Positions 14,782 to 22,483 of a DNA stretch of 42,327 nt are shown one piece after another. Every line of letters starts with the position of its first letter. Positions within the stretch are counted from its first letter, which is position 1. The stretch is from Streptomyces aurantiacus (lineage in GTDB: Bacteria; Actinomycetota; Actinomycetes; Streptomycetales; Streptomycetaceae), in NCBI RefSeq assembly GCF_001418335.1, contig NZ_LIPP01000231.1, forward strand, positions 1 through 42,327. The letters run 5' to 3'. The position numbers were made by a program, and so were the translations under genes. The notes below the pieces were generated by a model. That model was not told the DNA's origin and made no database searches. It saw nothing but the letters and a program-made list of their open reading frames with translations.

Positions 14782-17091
14782 GTGGCTACTTTTCTCTATC
14801 GACTGGGCCGTCTGGCCTTCCGCCGTCGCTGGTACGTCGCCCTCGTATGGGCGGCCGTCCTGGTCGCGGTCGGCCTGGGCTCGATGAAGGCCCCGGCAGC
14901 CGCCGACGAGCCTTTCTCCATGCCGGGCATCGAGTCCCAGAAGGCATTCGACCTGATGGAACAGCGCTTCCCCGGAGCGTCGGCCGACGGCGCGACCGCC
15001 CGGGTCGTCTTCGTCGCGCCGGGCGGTGAGAAGGTCACCGCCGCCGAGAACAAGCAGGTCGTCGAGAAGGCCGTGGCCGAACTGGCCGACGGCTCGCAGG
15101 TCGCGAGCGCCGACGACCCCTTCAAGACGGAGGCGGTCAGCGAGGACGGTACGACGGCGTACGCGACCGTCACCTACAAGGTCGAGACGCCCGACCTCAC
15201 CGACGCGAGCAAGGACCAGCTGGAGACGGTGCTCGAAGAGGCCCGCGACTCCGGGCTGACCATCGAGGCCGGCGGCTCCGCGATGGAGACCGAGGGCGGG
15301 CCGAGCGGCGTCGCCGAAGCGATCGGTGTCGGGGTGGCCGCTGTCATCCTGCTGATCACCTTCGGTTCCCTCGCCGCGGCCGGACTGCCCCTGCTGACCG
15401 CCCTCATCGGCGTCGGCATCACCCTGGCCGGGATCACGGCCCTGGCCAGCACCCTCGGTCTTTCCACCTCGACCGGCACCCTGGCGATGATGCTGGGTCT
15501 CGCGGTCGGCATCGACTACGCCCTGTTCGTGGCCTCCCGCTACCGCGAGGAGCACGCCAAGGGCCGTACGCCGCAGGAGGCGGTCGGGCTCGCGGTCGGC
15601 ACCGCCGGTTCAGCGGTCGTCTTCGCGGGGCTCACCGTCGTCATCGCCCTCGCCGGACTCTCGGTGGTCGGCATCCCGATGCTCACCGAGATGGGCATGG
15701 CCGCGGCGGGCGCGGTCGTCGTGGCCGTACTGATCGCGCTGACGCTCGTCCCCGCCCTCCTCGGCTTCTGGCCGCACGCCGTGCTCCCTCGGCAGGCCCG
15801 CAAGGCCGCCCGCGCCCAGAAGAACGCCCAGAAGAACGCCCAGAAGAACGCCCCGAAGAACGCCGAGAGCGACTCCCACCACGCCCATACCTCCCACAAC
15901 GCCCAGAAGAACGCCGAGAAGGCCAACGCGGGCACGCGCTGGGCGCGGTTCGTACTGCGCCGCCCCGTGCCCGTACTCATCCTCGCGGTGCTGGGCCTCG
16001 GCGCCCTCGCGCTGCCGGTGACAGGCCTCCAGCTGGGCATGCCCGGCGACGAGGCGAAGTCGACCGCCACCACCGAACGCCGCGCCTACGACGCGCTCGC
16101 CGAAGGCTTCGGTCCGGGCTTCAACGGTCCGCTGACCGTCGTCGTGGACGCCGCGGACGACTCCGACCCCAAGGGCGCCGTCGAGGCGATCTCCAAGGAG
16201 ATAGGCGACACCAAGGGCATCGTGTCCGTGTCCCCGCCGCGGTACAACGAAGCCGGCGACACCGCCGTCTTCTCGGCCGTGCCCTCCACCGCGCCGACCG
16301 ACGACAAGACCAAGAAGCTGGTGGAGACCATCCGGAACGAGCGTTCCGGGATCGAGGCCGAGACCGGTGCGACCTTCGAGGTCACCGGCACCACCGCGAT
16401 GAACATCGACATCTCCGCGAAGGTCCAGACGGCGCTGGTCCCGTACCTGGTCATCGTGGTCGGTCTGGCGATCCTGCTCCTGATGGTGGTCTTCCGGTCG
16501 CTGCTCGTCCCGCTCAAGGCGGCCCTCGGCTTCCTCCTGTCGCTCCTGGCGTCCCTCGGCGTGGTCGTCCTGGTCTTCCAGCAGGGCCACGGCGCCGACC
16601 TCCTGGGCGTGGAGCAGACCGGGCCGATCATGAGTCTGATGCCGATCTTCCTGGTGGGCATCGTCTTCGGCCTGGCCATGGACTACGAGGTCTTCCTCGT
16701 CTCGCGGATGCGGGAGGCGTACGTACACGGTGAGTCGCCCGACGAGGCGGTCGCCAGCGGATTCCGGCACAGCGCCCGGGTGGTCGTGGCCGCCGCGCTG
16801 ATCATGATCGCGGTCTTCTCCGGATTCATCACCGAGACCGACTCCATGATCAAGATGATCGGGTTCGGGCTGGCCACCGCCGTCCTCTTCGACGCCTTCG
16901 TCGTACGCATGGCGATCGTGCCCGCCGTCCTCGCCCTGCTCGGCCACAAGGCCTGGTGGCTGCCGGGCTGGCTGGACCGGCTGCTGCCCCGGGTCGACGT
17001 GGAGGGCGAGGCGCTCAGCAGCCGGCCCGAGACGGACCCGGCCCCGACCGACAGCGCCGACGCGTCCGACCTGGAGGTCGCGCGCACCTGA
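14782..17091 (+). CDS. MMPL-family RND transporter
   Basis: The 769-residue protein has two MMPL repeats. Each has one helix, a large extracytoplasmic domain and a bundle of helices. The conserved Asp-Tyr pairs of the proton relay are present as GLAVGIDYALFVASR (first half) and FGLAMDYEVFLVSR (second half). The family exports lipids or other hydrophobic compounds by proton antiport. The GTG at 14782 is preferred because GGAG lies ten bases upstream and the helix-entry sequence TFLYRLGRLAFRRR starts there; the frame is open from 14743. A Lys/Asn/Gln repeat occupies the loop between the halves. Its lipase neighbour suggests a lipid-related substrate. Confidence 0.93.
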   Translation: MATFLYRLGRLAFRRRWYVALVWAAVLVAVGLGSMKAPAAADEPFSMPGIESQKAFDLMEQRFPGASADGATARVVFVAPGGEKVTAAENKQVVEKAVAELADGSQVASADDPFKTEAVSEDGTTAYATVTYKVETPDLTDASKDQLETVLEEARDSGLTIEAGGSAMETEGGPSGVAEAIGVGVAAVILLITFGSLAAAGLPLLTALIGVGITLAGITALASTLGLSTSTGTLAMMLGLAVGIDYALFVASRYREEHAKGRTPQEAVGLAVGTAGSAVVFAGLTVVIALAGLSVVGIPMLTEMGMAAAGAVVVAVLIALTLVPALLGFWPHAVLPRQARKAARAQKNAQKNAQKNAPKNAESDSHHAHTSHNAQKNAEKANAGTRWARFVLRRPVPVLILAVLGLGALALPVTGLQLGMPGDEAKSTATTERRAYDALAEGFGPGFNGPLTVVVDAADDSDPKGAVEAISKEIGDTKGIVSVSPPRYNEAGDTAVFSAVPSTAPTDDKTKKLVETIRNERSGIEAETGATFEVTGTTAMNIDISAKVQTALVPYLVIVVGLAILLLMVVFRSLLVPLKAALGFLLSLLASLGVVVLVFQQGHGADLLGVEQTGPIMSLMPIFLVGIVFGLAMDYEVFLVSRMREAYVHGESPDEAVASGFRHSARVVVAAALIMIAVFSGFITETDSMIKMIGFGLATAVLFDAFVVRMAIVPAVLALLGHKAWWLPGWLDRLLPRVDVEGEALSSRPETDPAPTDSADASDLEVART
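15814..15861. repeat. 12-bp tandem repeat encoding AQKN in the MMPL central loop
   Basis: GCCCAGAAGAAC is repeated three times, then GCCCCGAAGAAC, giving AQKNAQKNAQKNAPKN in the cytoplasmic loop between the two MMPL halves. A further AQKNAEK occurs about 15 residues later. The insert is highly basic and probably unstructured. Confidence 0.9.
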
Positions 17092-17118
17092 GACGACCAT
17101 CTCCCTCCCCCGAAAAAA

Positions 17119-17152
17119 GGGGCCGCCCGTGTCGAAGGACACGGGCGGCCCC
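17119..17152. terminator. 15-bp hairpin with an A-tract on its left side
   Basis: GGGGCCGCCCGTGTC (17119-17133) pairs perfectly with 17138-17152 around GAAG. Six A residues lie just left of it (17113-17118), which in a minus-strand RNA would be a U-tract directly after the hairpin. It follows the MMPL stop by 27 bases and may end that transcript. In form, however, it is a classic intrinsic terminator for leftward transcription. Confidence 0.8.
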
Positions 17153-17211
17153 GTCGGCCGTTCGCCCCGGAAGCGTCCACGATGGACGCAGCCCACTCAC
17201 CGGAGAGCCCG

Positions 17212-18522
17212 ATGTCCAGCAGCCTGGAGCGTTACACGGACCGCTTCGAGCAGTACGCGGAGCGCCATCCGCGCATCGTCGACGTGGCCGTGGTCGCCGC
17301 CCTGATGGGTTCCGCGGTCCTCGGCAGCTCGCTCACCCTGCCCGGCGTCGAACCGGTGGACCAGGACGGTGCCGGGAGCACCGTGATGGGCGTGGCCTGC
17401 CTCGCACTGCTCCAGTACCGCAAGTACCCGCGCACCACCGTCGTCGTGACCACGCTCTGCACGGTGATCGTGATCCAGCTGGGGTATCTGATCACTCCCC
17501 TGCTGCTGGCCCCCGTCATGGCGGCGCTCTACTCCCTGGCGGTCCTCAGCGACCGGAAGACCACACGCGTCTACGGCTTCACCGTCACGGCGGTGGTGAT
17601 GGCCGGCGCGGTGCTGTCCGACTCGATGGAGACGTTTCAGCCGCTGCTCCAGACGGTCGGTCCCCTCTTCTGGCTGCTGCTGCCGATCGCCGCCGGCAAC
17701 ATGACCCGGCTGCGGCGCGCCTATCTGAAGGCGGTGCAGGCCCGTGCCGAACACGCCGAGCGCACCCGTGAGGAGGAGGCACGGCTGCGCGTCACCGAGG
17801 AGCGCATGCGCATCGCCCGCGAACTGCACGACGTCGTCGCCCACCACCTGGCCCTGGCCAACGCCCAGGCCGGCACCGCCGCCCACCTCGCGCTCACCGA
17901 CCCGTGGCAGACGCAGAAGATCCTCACCGACCTGACCGGGACCACGTCGTCCGCGCTGCGCGAGCTGAAGGCGACGCTGGGGCTGATGCGCCGCAGCGAC
18001 GGCCCGGGTTCCCCGCCGCTGGAGCCGTCCCCGGGCCTCGACCGCCTGCCCGATCTGGTGGCGGCGTGCGCGTCCGCGGGGGTCGCCACCACGGTGACCA
18101 CGGAGGGCGAACCGCGGCCGCTCTCACCCGGGGTGGACCTGACGGCGTACCGGATCGTGCAGGAGGCACTGACGAACGTGACCAAGCACGCCGCCGCGGA
18201 GACCGCGCACGTGCGGCTCTCCTACGTCGGCTCCCGGCTGCTGATCACGGTCACGAACGACGGCCCCGCCTACACCGCCGCCTTCGGGGTCGAGCAGAGC
18301 CGGGGTTTCGGGGTCATGGGCATGCGGGAACGCGCCCAGTCCATCGGTGGTGAACTGCGCGCGGGCCCCCGCCCGGAGGGCGGCTTCGAGGTCTCCACGG
18401 CACTGCCGCTCCAGCCGTTCTCATCCCACCCCTGGGGGTCCTTGGACCACTCGGACTCCGCGGAAGCGGAAGCGGAAGTAGAAGCAGAAGCAGAAACAGA
18501 AGCAGAAGGAGAAAAGCCATGA
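17212..18522 (+). CDS. NarL-type sensor histidine kinase
   Basis: The protein (436 residues from this start) has about six membrane helices in the first 180 residues and no large sensor domain. A short coiled coil follows, then HisKA_3 with RMRIARELHDVVAHHLA (phospho-acceptor His in ELHD) and a HATPase domain with YRIVQEALTNVTKHA (N-box) and GFGVMGMRERAQSIGG (G-box). It autophosphorylates and passes phosphate to the partner regulator. GGAGA six bases before the ATG at 17212 supports this start; an in-frame ATG at 17182 is possible. The C-terminus is an acidic Glu-Ala repeat encoded by a GAAGCG/GAAGCA repeat (18461-18516). It overlaps the next gene by four bases. Confidence 0.92.
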   Translation: MSSSLERYTDRFEQYAERHPRIVDVAVVAALMGSAVLGSSLTLPGVEPVDQDGAGSTVMGVACLALLQYRKYPRTTVVVTTLCTVIVIQLGYLITPLLLAPVMAALYSLAVLSDRKTTRVYGFTVTAVVMAGAVLSDSMETFQPLLQTVGPLFWLLLPIAAGNMTRLRRAYLKAVQARAEHAERTREEEARLRVTEERMRIARELHDVVAHHLALANAQAGTAAHLALTDPWQTQKILTDLTGTTSSALRELKATLGLMRRSDGPGSPPLEPSPGLDRLPDLVAACASAGVATTVTTEGEPRPLSPGVDLTAYRIVQEALTNVTKHAAAETAHVRLSYVGSRLLITVTNDGPAYTAAFGVEQSRGFGVMGMRERAQSIGGELRAGPRPEGGFEVSTALPLQPFSSHPWGSLDHSDSAEAEAEVEAEAETEAEGEKP

Positions 18523-19199
18523 GTGTCAGGGTGCTGCTCGCCGACGACCAGGCCCTGCTGCGGGCCACCTTCCGCATCCTGATCGACTCCTGCGACGACA
18601 TGACGGTGGTCGGTGAGGCCTCCGACGGCAGGGAGGCGGTGGACCTGGCCCGTGCCCGCCATCCCGACATCGTCCTCATGGACATCCGTATGCCGGGTGT
18701 GGACGGCCTCGCCGCCACCACCGCCATCTGCGCCGACCCGGAACTGTCCGCCACCCGTGTCCTCATCCTGACGACCTTCGAGACCGAGGACTACGTCGCC
18801 CAGGCGCTGCGCGCGGGTGCCAGCGGGTTCCTCGGCAAGGACGTCACCGCCGACACCCTGCTGGACGGCCTGCGAACCGTGGCCTCGGGTGACGCCCTGC
18901 TCTCACCGGGCGCCACCCGCACGCTCATCACGCGCTTCCTCACGTCCCCCGCACCAGGCGGTCACCTGGCGCCGCCGGAACGCCTGGCCGAACTCACGGT
19001 GCGCGAGCGCGAGGTCATGGCCCTGGCGGCGGAGGGCAAGTCCAACACCGAGATCGCCGGGGACCTCACGGTCAGCCCGCTGACGGTGCGCACCCACATC
19101 CACCGGGCCATGACCAAACTCGGCGCCCGCGACCGCGCCCAACTGGTCGTGATCGCCTACCAGACGGGCCTGGTCCAGGCGGGACCGCCCGCGTTGTGA
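18519..19199 (+). CDS. NarL/LuxR-type response regulator
   Basis: The 226-residue protein has a receiver domain with the acidic pair ADDQ near residue 8-10, the phospho-acceptor Asp in PDIVLMDIRMPG, Thr in LILTTFETED and Lys in GFLGKDV. A LuxR helix-turn-helix follows (LTVREREVMALAAEGKSN and LTVSPLTVRTHIHRAMTKLG). It is coupled to the kinase by an ATGA overlap. Targets are unknown; neighbouring genes, including the MMPL transporter, are candidates. It meets the DUF4394 gene tail to tail with only 15 bases between. Confidence 0.95.
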   Translation: MSVRVLLADDQALLRATFRILIDSCDDMTVVGEASDGREAVDLARARHPDIVLMDIRMPGVDGLAATTAICADPELSATRVLILTTFETEDYVAQALRAGASGFLGKDVTADTLLDGLRTVASGDALLSPGATRTLITRFLTSPAPGGHLAPPERLAELTVREREVMALAAEGKSNTEIAGDLTVSPLTVRTHIHRAMTKLGARDRAQLVVIAYQTGLVQAGPPAL

Positions 19200-19214
19200 C
19201 GGTCCGCCGTCGGC

Positions 19215-20093
19215 TCAGCTTCCGGTGAGGGAGATGGCCAGGTCCGTGATGTCCAGGGGGAACTGGCCGATGAGCGTCGGTTCGCCGGTGAGGACGTTGA
19301 CGTTGTAGAGGGAAGGCGTGTCGGCGTTGTACGGCCAGAGCGAGGCGTAGGCGTCGTTCGAGGTCGTCTTGCCGTTGGTCAGAGTGCTGTAGATGTCCAG
19401 GCCCGCGTCGGTACCCGCGTCGAAGCCGAGGAGACCGGTCGGGACGAGGTTGCCCGCGTTGGGCGGCGACTGGATGGTGACCTGGTCGTTCAACGTGTCG
19501 ATGTCGAACAGCGTCGTCCCGGTGGACCCGACCAGGTCGTTGTTCGTGTAGCCGGCGGCGGTCACGCCCTGGGCGGCCGTGGTCAACGGCGGGAGGTTCA
19601 GCATGGTGTCCGCGATCGTGGTGCCGTCGTTCAGGTTGTGCCGCAGGTTCTGGCCGTAGTTGCTGATCACCCGCAGCCGGTCGGCCGCCGGGTTGAAGTC
19701 GATGTCGAAGACCGTGCCGTAGAGCGAGGTCTGGAGCTGGGAGACCTTGGTGATGGTCACGTTGGCGACGACCGGTGGCATCTTGATCGTGTAGATGCCG
19801 CCCTTGTCACCGAGGCCGTACAGGAGGCCGTTCTGCGGGCGGAAGTCGATCCCGAGCAGTTTGGTGTCGCCGGAGAGTCCGCTGACGGTCTGGACCCAGT
19901 CGAGGGTCCCCGGCTTGTCGGTGGTGAACGTGGCCATCAGCTTGCCGTTACCGGTGATCCCGTACGCCCTGAGACTGGGGGTGGCGTCGGGGGCAGCGGA
20001 GCTGGAGCCGGGCGCGCTCACCGTGAGCGCCGTCGCCGCGGACACGACAGCCACCGCCGCCGCGATTCTCTTCTTGAACCCTGCCTTCGTCAT
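19215..20093 (-). CDS. Secreted DUF4394 protein
   Basis: The 292-residue protein starts MTKAGFKKRIAAAVAVVSAA, a clear signal peptide ending near SSSAAP. The mature part is a repeated beta-strand pattern typical of DUF4394: LLGIDFRPQNGLLYGLGD, TVFDIDFNPAADRLRVISN and GTTLFDIDTLNDQVTI, consistent with a beta-propeller. No catalytic residues are evident, and the function of the family is unknown. GGGAGGAG eight bases before the ATG fixes the start. The leader contains two copies of an approximately 10-bp TTGGATCCC unit (20109-20128). It is divergent from the PucR-type regulator. Confidence 0.88.
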   Translation of the reverse strand: MTKAGFKKRIAAAVAVVSAATALTVSAPGSSSAAPDATPSLRAYGITGNGKLMATFTTDKPGTLDWVQTVSGLSGDTKLLGIDFRPQNGLLYGLGDKGGIYTIKMPPVVANVTITKVSQLQTSLYGTVFDIDFNPAADRLRVISNYGQNLRHNLNDGTTIADTMLNLPPLTTAAQGVTAAGYTNNDLVGSTGTTLFDIDTLNDQVTIQSPPNAGNLVPTGLLGFDAGTDAGLDIYSTLTNGKTTSNDAYASLWPYNADTPSLYNVNVLTGEPTLIGQFPLDITDLAISLTGS

Positions 20094-20323
20094 CGTCGTT
20101 CTCCTCCCGTTGGATCCCATTGGATCCCGTTGAAAGAAATCCAGTTCTCTGAGGAACGTGGCGAGGACAGCTTCAGCGCTCCACTGCTTCAGCGACCCGG
20201 TTGCCCGGAAACTTTGCGCGCTGTGACAAATCCGCCGTCGACACAACCTTCACCGGTTCACCCGGAGTGATAGAGGCACGTCCGGTTTTCGTCTGTCGGC
20301 CCCCTTGTGCAGGTGGCATGCTC

Positions 20324-21652
20324 ATGCTTATGGGGAGTCTCTTCGCAGAGCTGGCCCGGCAGGCGTCGGCCAACGCACGCCGCGAGGTCGAGACGTACGT
20401 ACGTGAGATCCCGGAACTCGGATCGCTCGACCTGAACTCCCGGGCCAGGGCCGAGACGCTGGAGTACGCGGTGTGGTTCAGGCGCCGCACGATCGAACTC
20501 GCCCCGGACGACGGAAGGTTGACCGACGACGACCTCGGATACATCGCGTCGATGGGCGAGGCGCGGGCCGGGTCGGGAATGTCGCTCGACTCGCGGCAAC
20601 GCGTGCTGCGCGTGCACACCGAACTCATGCTGCGCGAGATCAACGAGGCGACCGAGGCCCAGCGCGGCGGCGACGTCGAGGAACTCATGCGGTTGATGAG
20701 CTGGTTCGCCCCGCAGGGTGAGCGCGGCATCGGCGCCTACCGCCATGGCTTCGTGACAGCGATGCGCCGCCGTCTCCCGTACGTCGATCAAGTCGGCCTG
20801 CTGGCCCGCTCGTTGCTGGCCGAGGACCCCATAGCGGCGGACCTCGCGCTGGTCACGGGCATCGAACTGGCCGAGTACTACGCGGTGACGGTGATCCGGG
20901 TGCCCGACAGCCCGGTCGGCGCCCGGGACCTGACGAATGGCATCGAGGCGCTGGTGAAGACCCATCAGGTGCCGGTCACCTGGTGCCCGGAGCGCGGCGC
21001 CGGAGGAGGCAGCAGGAGCGGCAGCGGCGGCATGAGCAGCCCGAGCGGCATGAGCAGCCCGAGCAGCCCGAGCGGCATGAGCAGCCCGAGCGGCATGAGC
21101 GGCATGAGCAGCAAGGGCGGCGGGGGCGGCAGGGGTGGTGAGCTGATCGTGCTGATCCCCGGTGAGGCCGGGTCCGCGCAGCCGCCCGTCGTCCCCGACC
21201 TCTTACCGGACTTCGCCCAGGCCATCGGCCGCCTCTGCGCCGTCGGCACCGCGGGAGCGCCGCTGTCCGGACTCGCCGGCGCCCTCGACCGGGCCCGGCG
21301 GATCAGCAGAGCGGCTCCGTTGCGGCGTACGTCCGCGCGACTGCGCCCGCACACCATGGCGGACGTGTTCGTCGAACTCGCCGTCGCGGACGTGCCGTTC
21401 GTCGACGCATGGCTCCGGACGGTGGCCCGGCGCCTCGAACCCGGCCCGGACCTGCTGCGCACCCTCGACGCGTACTACCGCCACGACATGAGCCGCGGCT
21501 CCACGGCGGAAGCCCTCAACGTCCACCCGCGCACCCTGGACTACCGACTGCGCCGGGTACGGGAACTCACGGACATCGACCCGGGCTCCACGCACGGCGT
21601 ACGCGTTCTCAGTACGGCCGTCACGCGGAGCCTGTCGGGAGCGTGGCGCTGA
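20324..21652 (+). CDS. PucR-type helix-turn-helix regulator with a TTA codon
   Basis: The C-terminal 80 residues form a PucR-type DNA-binding domain: LRTLDAYYRHDMSRGSTAEALN, then VHPRTLDYRLRRVRELTDID. The N-terminal 230 residues are all-helical, like the RsbT co-antagonist-type region found in Streptomyces PucR/CdaR-like regulators. A Gly/Ser/Met/Pro repeat (21029-21113) separates the halves. The ATG at 20324 is preferred because AGGTGG lies seven bases upstream; ATGs at 20318 and 20330 are close alternatives. Codon 294 (21203-21205) is TTA, the rarest Streptomyces codon, so synthesis should depend on the bldA tRNA and be developmentally timed. Confidence 0.88.
   Translation: MLMGSLFAELARQASANARREVETYVREIPELGSLDLNSRARAETLEYAVWFRRRTIELAPDDGRLTDDDLGYIASMGEARAGSGMSLDSRQRVLRVHTELMLREINEATEAQRGGDVEELMRLMSWFAPQGERGIGAYRHGFVTAMRRRLPYVDQVGLLARSLLAEDPIAADLALVTGIELAEYYAVTVIRVPDSPVGARDLTNGIEALVKTHQVPVTWCPERGAGGGSRSGSGGMSSPSGMSSPSSPSGMSSPSGMSGMSSKGGGGGRGGELIVLIPGEAGSAQPPVVPDLLPDFAQAIGRLCAVGTAGAPLSGLAGALDRARRISRAAPLRRTSARLRPHTMADVFVELAVADVPFVDAWLRTVARRLEPGPDLLRTLDAYYRHDMSRGSTAEALNVHPRTLDYRLRRVRELTDIDPGSTHGVRVLSTAVTRSLSGAWR
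21029..21113. repeat. 18-bp-type repeat encoding GMSSPS in the PucR-type gene
   Basis: GGCATGAGCAGCCCGAGC is repeated with whole and half units, coding for repeated Gly-Met-Ser-Ser-Pro-Ser. It forms a flexible linker between the N-terminal domain and the DNA-binding domain. All variants are multiples of three, so the frame is kept. Confidence 0.88.
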
Positions 21653-21667
21653 GCAGGGCTGAGCCGG

Positions 21668-21689
21668 CCTCGGCTGGGCTGGGCCGAGG
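21668..21689. terminator. Hairpin between convergent genes
   Basis: CCTCGGC (21668-21674) pairs with GCCGAGG (21683-21689) across an 8-base loop. It fills the 43-base gap between the PucR-type gene and the convergent DUF5707 gene, so it can serve both. Confidence 0.6.
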
Positions 21690-21695
21690 GGCAGG

Positions 21696-22154
21696 TCAGC
21701 GGGTGAACTCGAAGGCGGCCGCGCGGGGTACGAACACCGTGTCGCCGTCCTTGGCCGTCGCCAGCGCCGAGATGTGCCAGGTGCCCGGGAGGGACTCGGC
21801 CGCATCCTCCTTCGTGACCCGGAGCGTGTAGGTGCAGCGGGACGTCTCGTCCGAGGTGCTCCGGCACTTGGCGGCGTCCACGTGCCGCAGCTCCGCCTCC
21901 GTCGGGTCGAGCCTCGAACTCGCGGGCCACGCGATGACCTTGAGGCCCCGGACGCCCGAGTCGTCGCTCACGTCCGCGGTGAAGGTCAGCGAACCCGCGC
22001 CGCTGCCGGACGGGGCGACGTAACGCGCCGAGCTGTTCTTCAGGGCCGGCTCCGAGGAGGTCGAGGCCATGGCGAACCCACCGACGGCGATGCCGACGCC
22101 GCCTCCGACGACGACAAGACCGATGAGCGACGAGACGAGAATGCGCTTGGACAT
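21696..22154 (-). CDS. Secreted DUF5707 protein
   Basis: The 152-residue protein begins MSKRILVSSLIGLVVVGGG, a signal peptide or membrane anchor. The mature region contains LTFTADVSDDSGVRGLKVI, then AWPASSRLDPTEAELR, and SRCTYTLRVTKEDAA. It matches my memory of DUF5707, a Streptomyces family of small exported proteins with one probable disulfide (the two Cys near the middle). The function is unknown. AGGGAG lies eight bases before the ATG at 22154; an upstream frame to 22199 is less likely. It converges on the PucR-type regulator gene. Confidence 0.82.
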   Translation of the reverse strand: MSKRILVSSLIGLVVVGGGVGIAVGGFAMASTSSEPALKNSSARYVAPSGSGAGSLTFTADVSDDSGVRGLKVIAWPASSRLDPTEAELRHVDAAKCRSTSDETSRCTYTLRVTKEDAAESLPGTWHISALATAKDGDTVFVPRAAAFEFTR

Positions 22155-22483
22155 GGAATAGCTCCCTGAATTCAGTCGACGGCGGATGCGTATTCGCATC
22201 TGTTTGAAATGCGGTGTGCGGAAAAGCGGAGTGCAGAATGGTGAATGCGGTGTGCGGTGCTCGTTCTGATGTGTTCGAGATTAGGGTCCGGGGCATTGCG
22301 CGGTCGTCGCGCTGCCGGATGATTGCCGCCTTGAACCAGAGGTAGAGAACACCGCCGGGCCGTCAACCGGACGGGCACGGACCCCTTCGCGACCAGGGCC
22401 CCCTCTGCAACCAAAGTAAGAGACGGAGATCCCCCTTCAGCCGGAGCCGGGCCGTTCACCTGCGGCCTTAGCCTTGGGGTGCG
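22155..22483. promoter_or_regulatory. Divergent gap with a 14-bp direct repeat
   Basis: This 329-base gap between the DUF5707 gene and the double kinase gene is AT-rich by local standards and codes for nothing recognisable. AATGCGGTGTGCGG occurs at about 22209 and again 34 bases later. Promoters for both genes must lie here, but I cannot assign -10 and -35 boxes. Confidence 0.5.
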
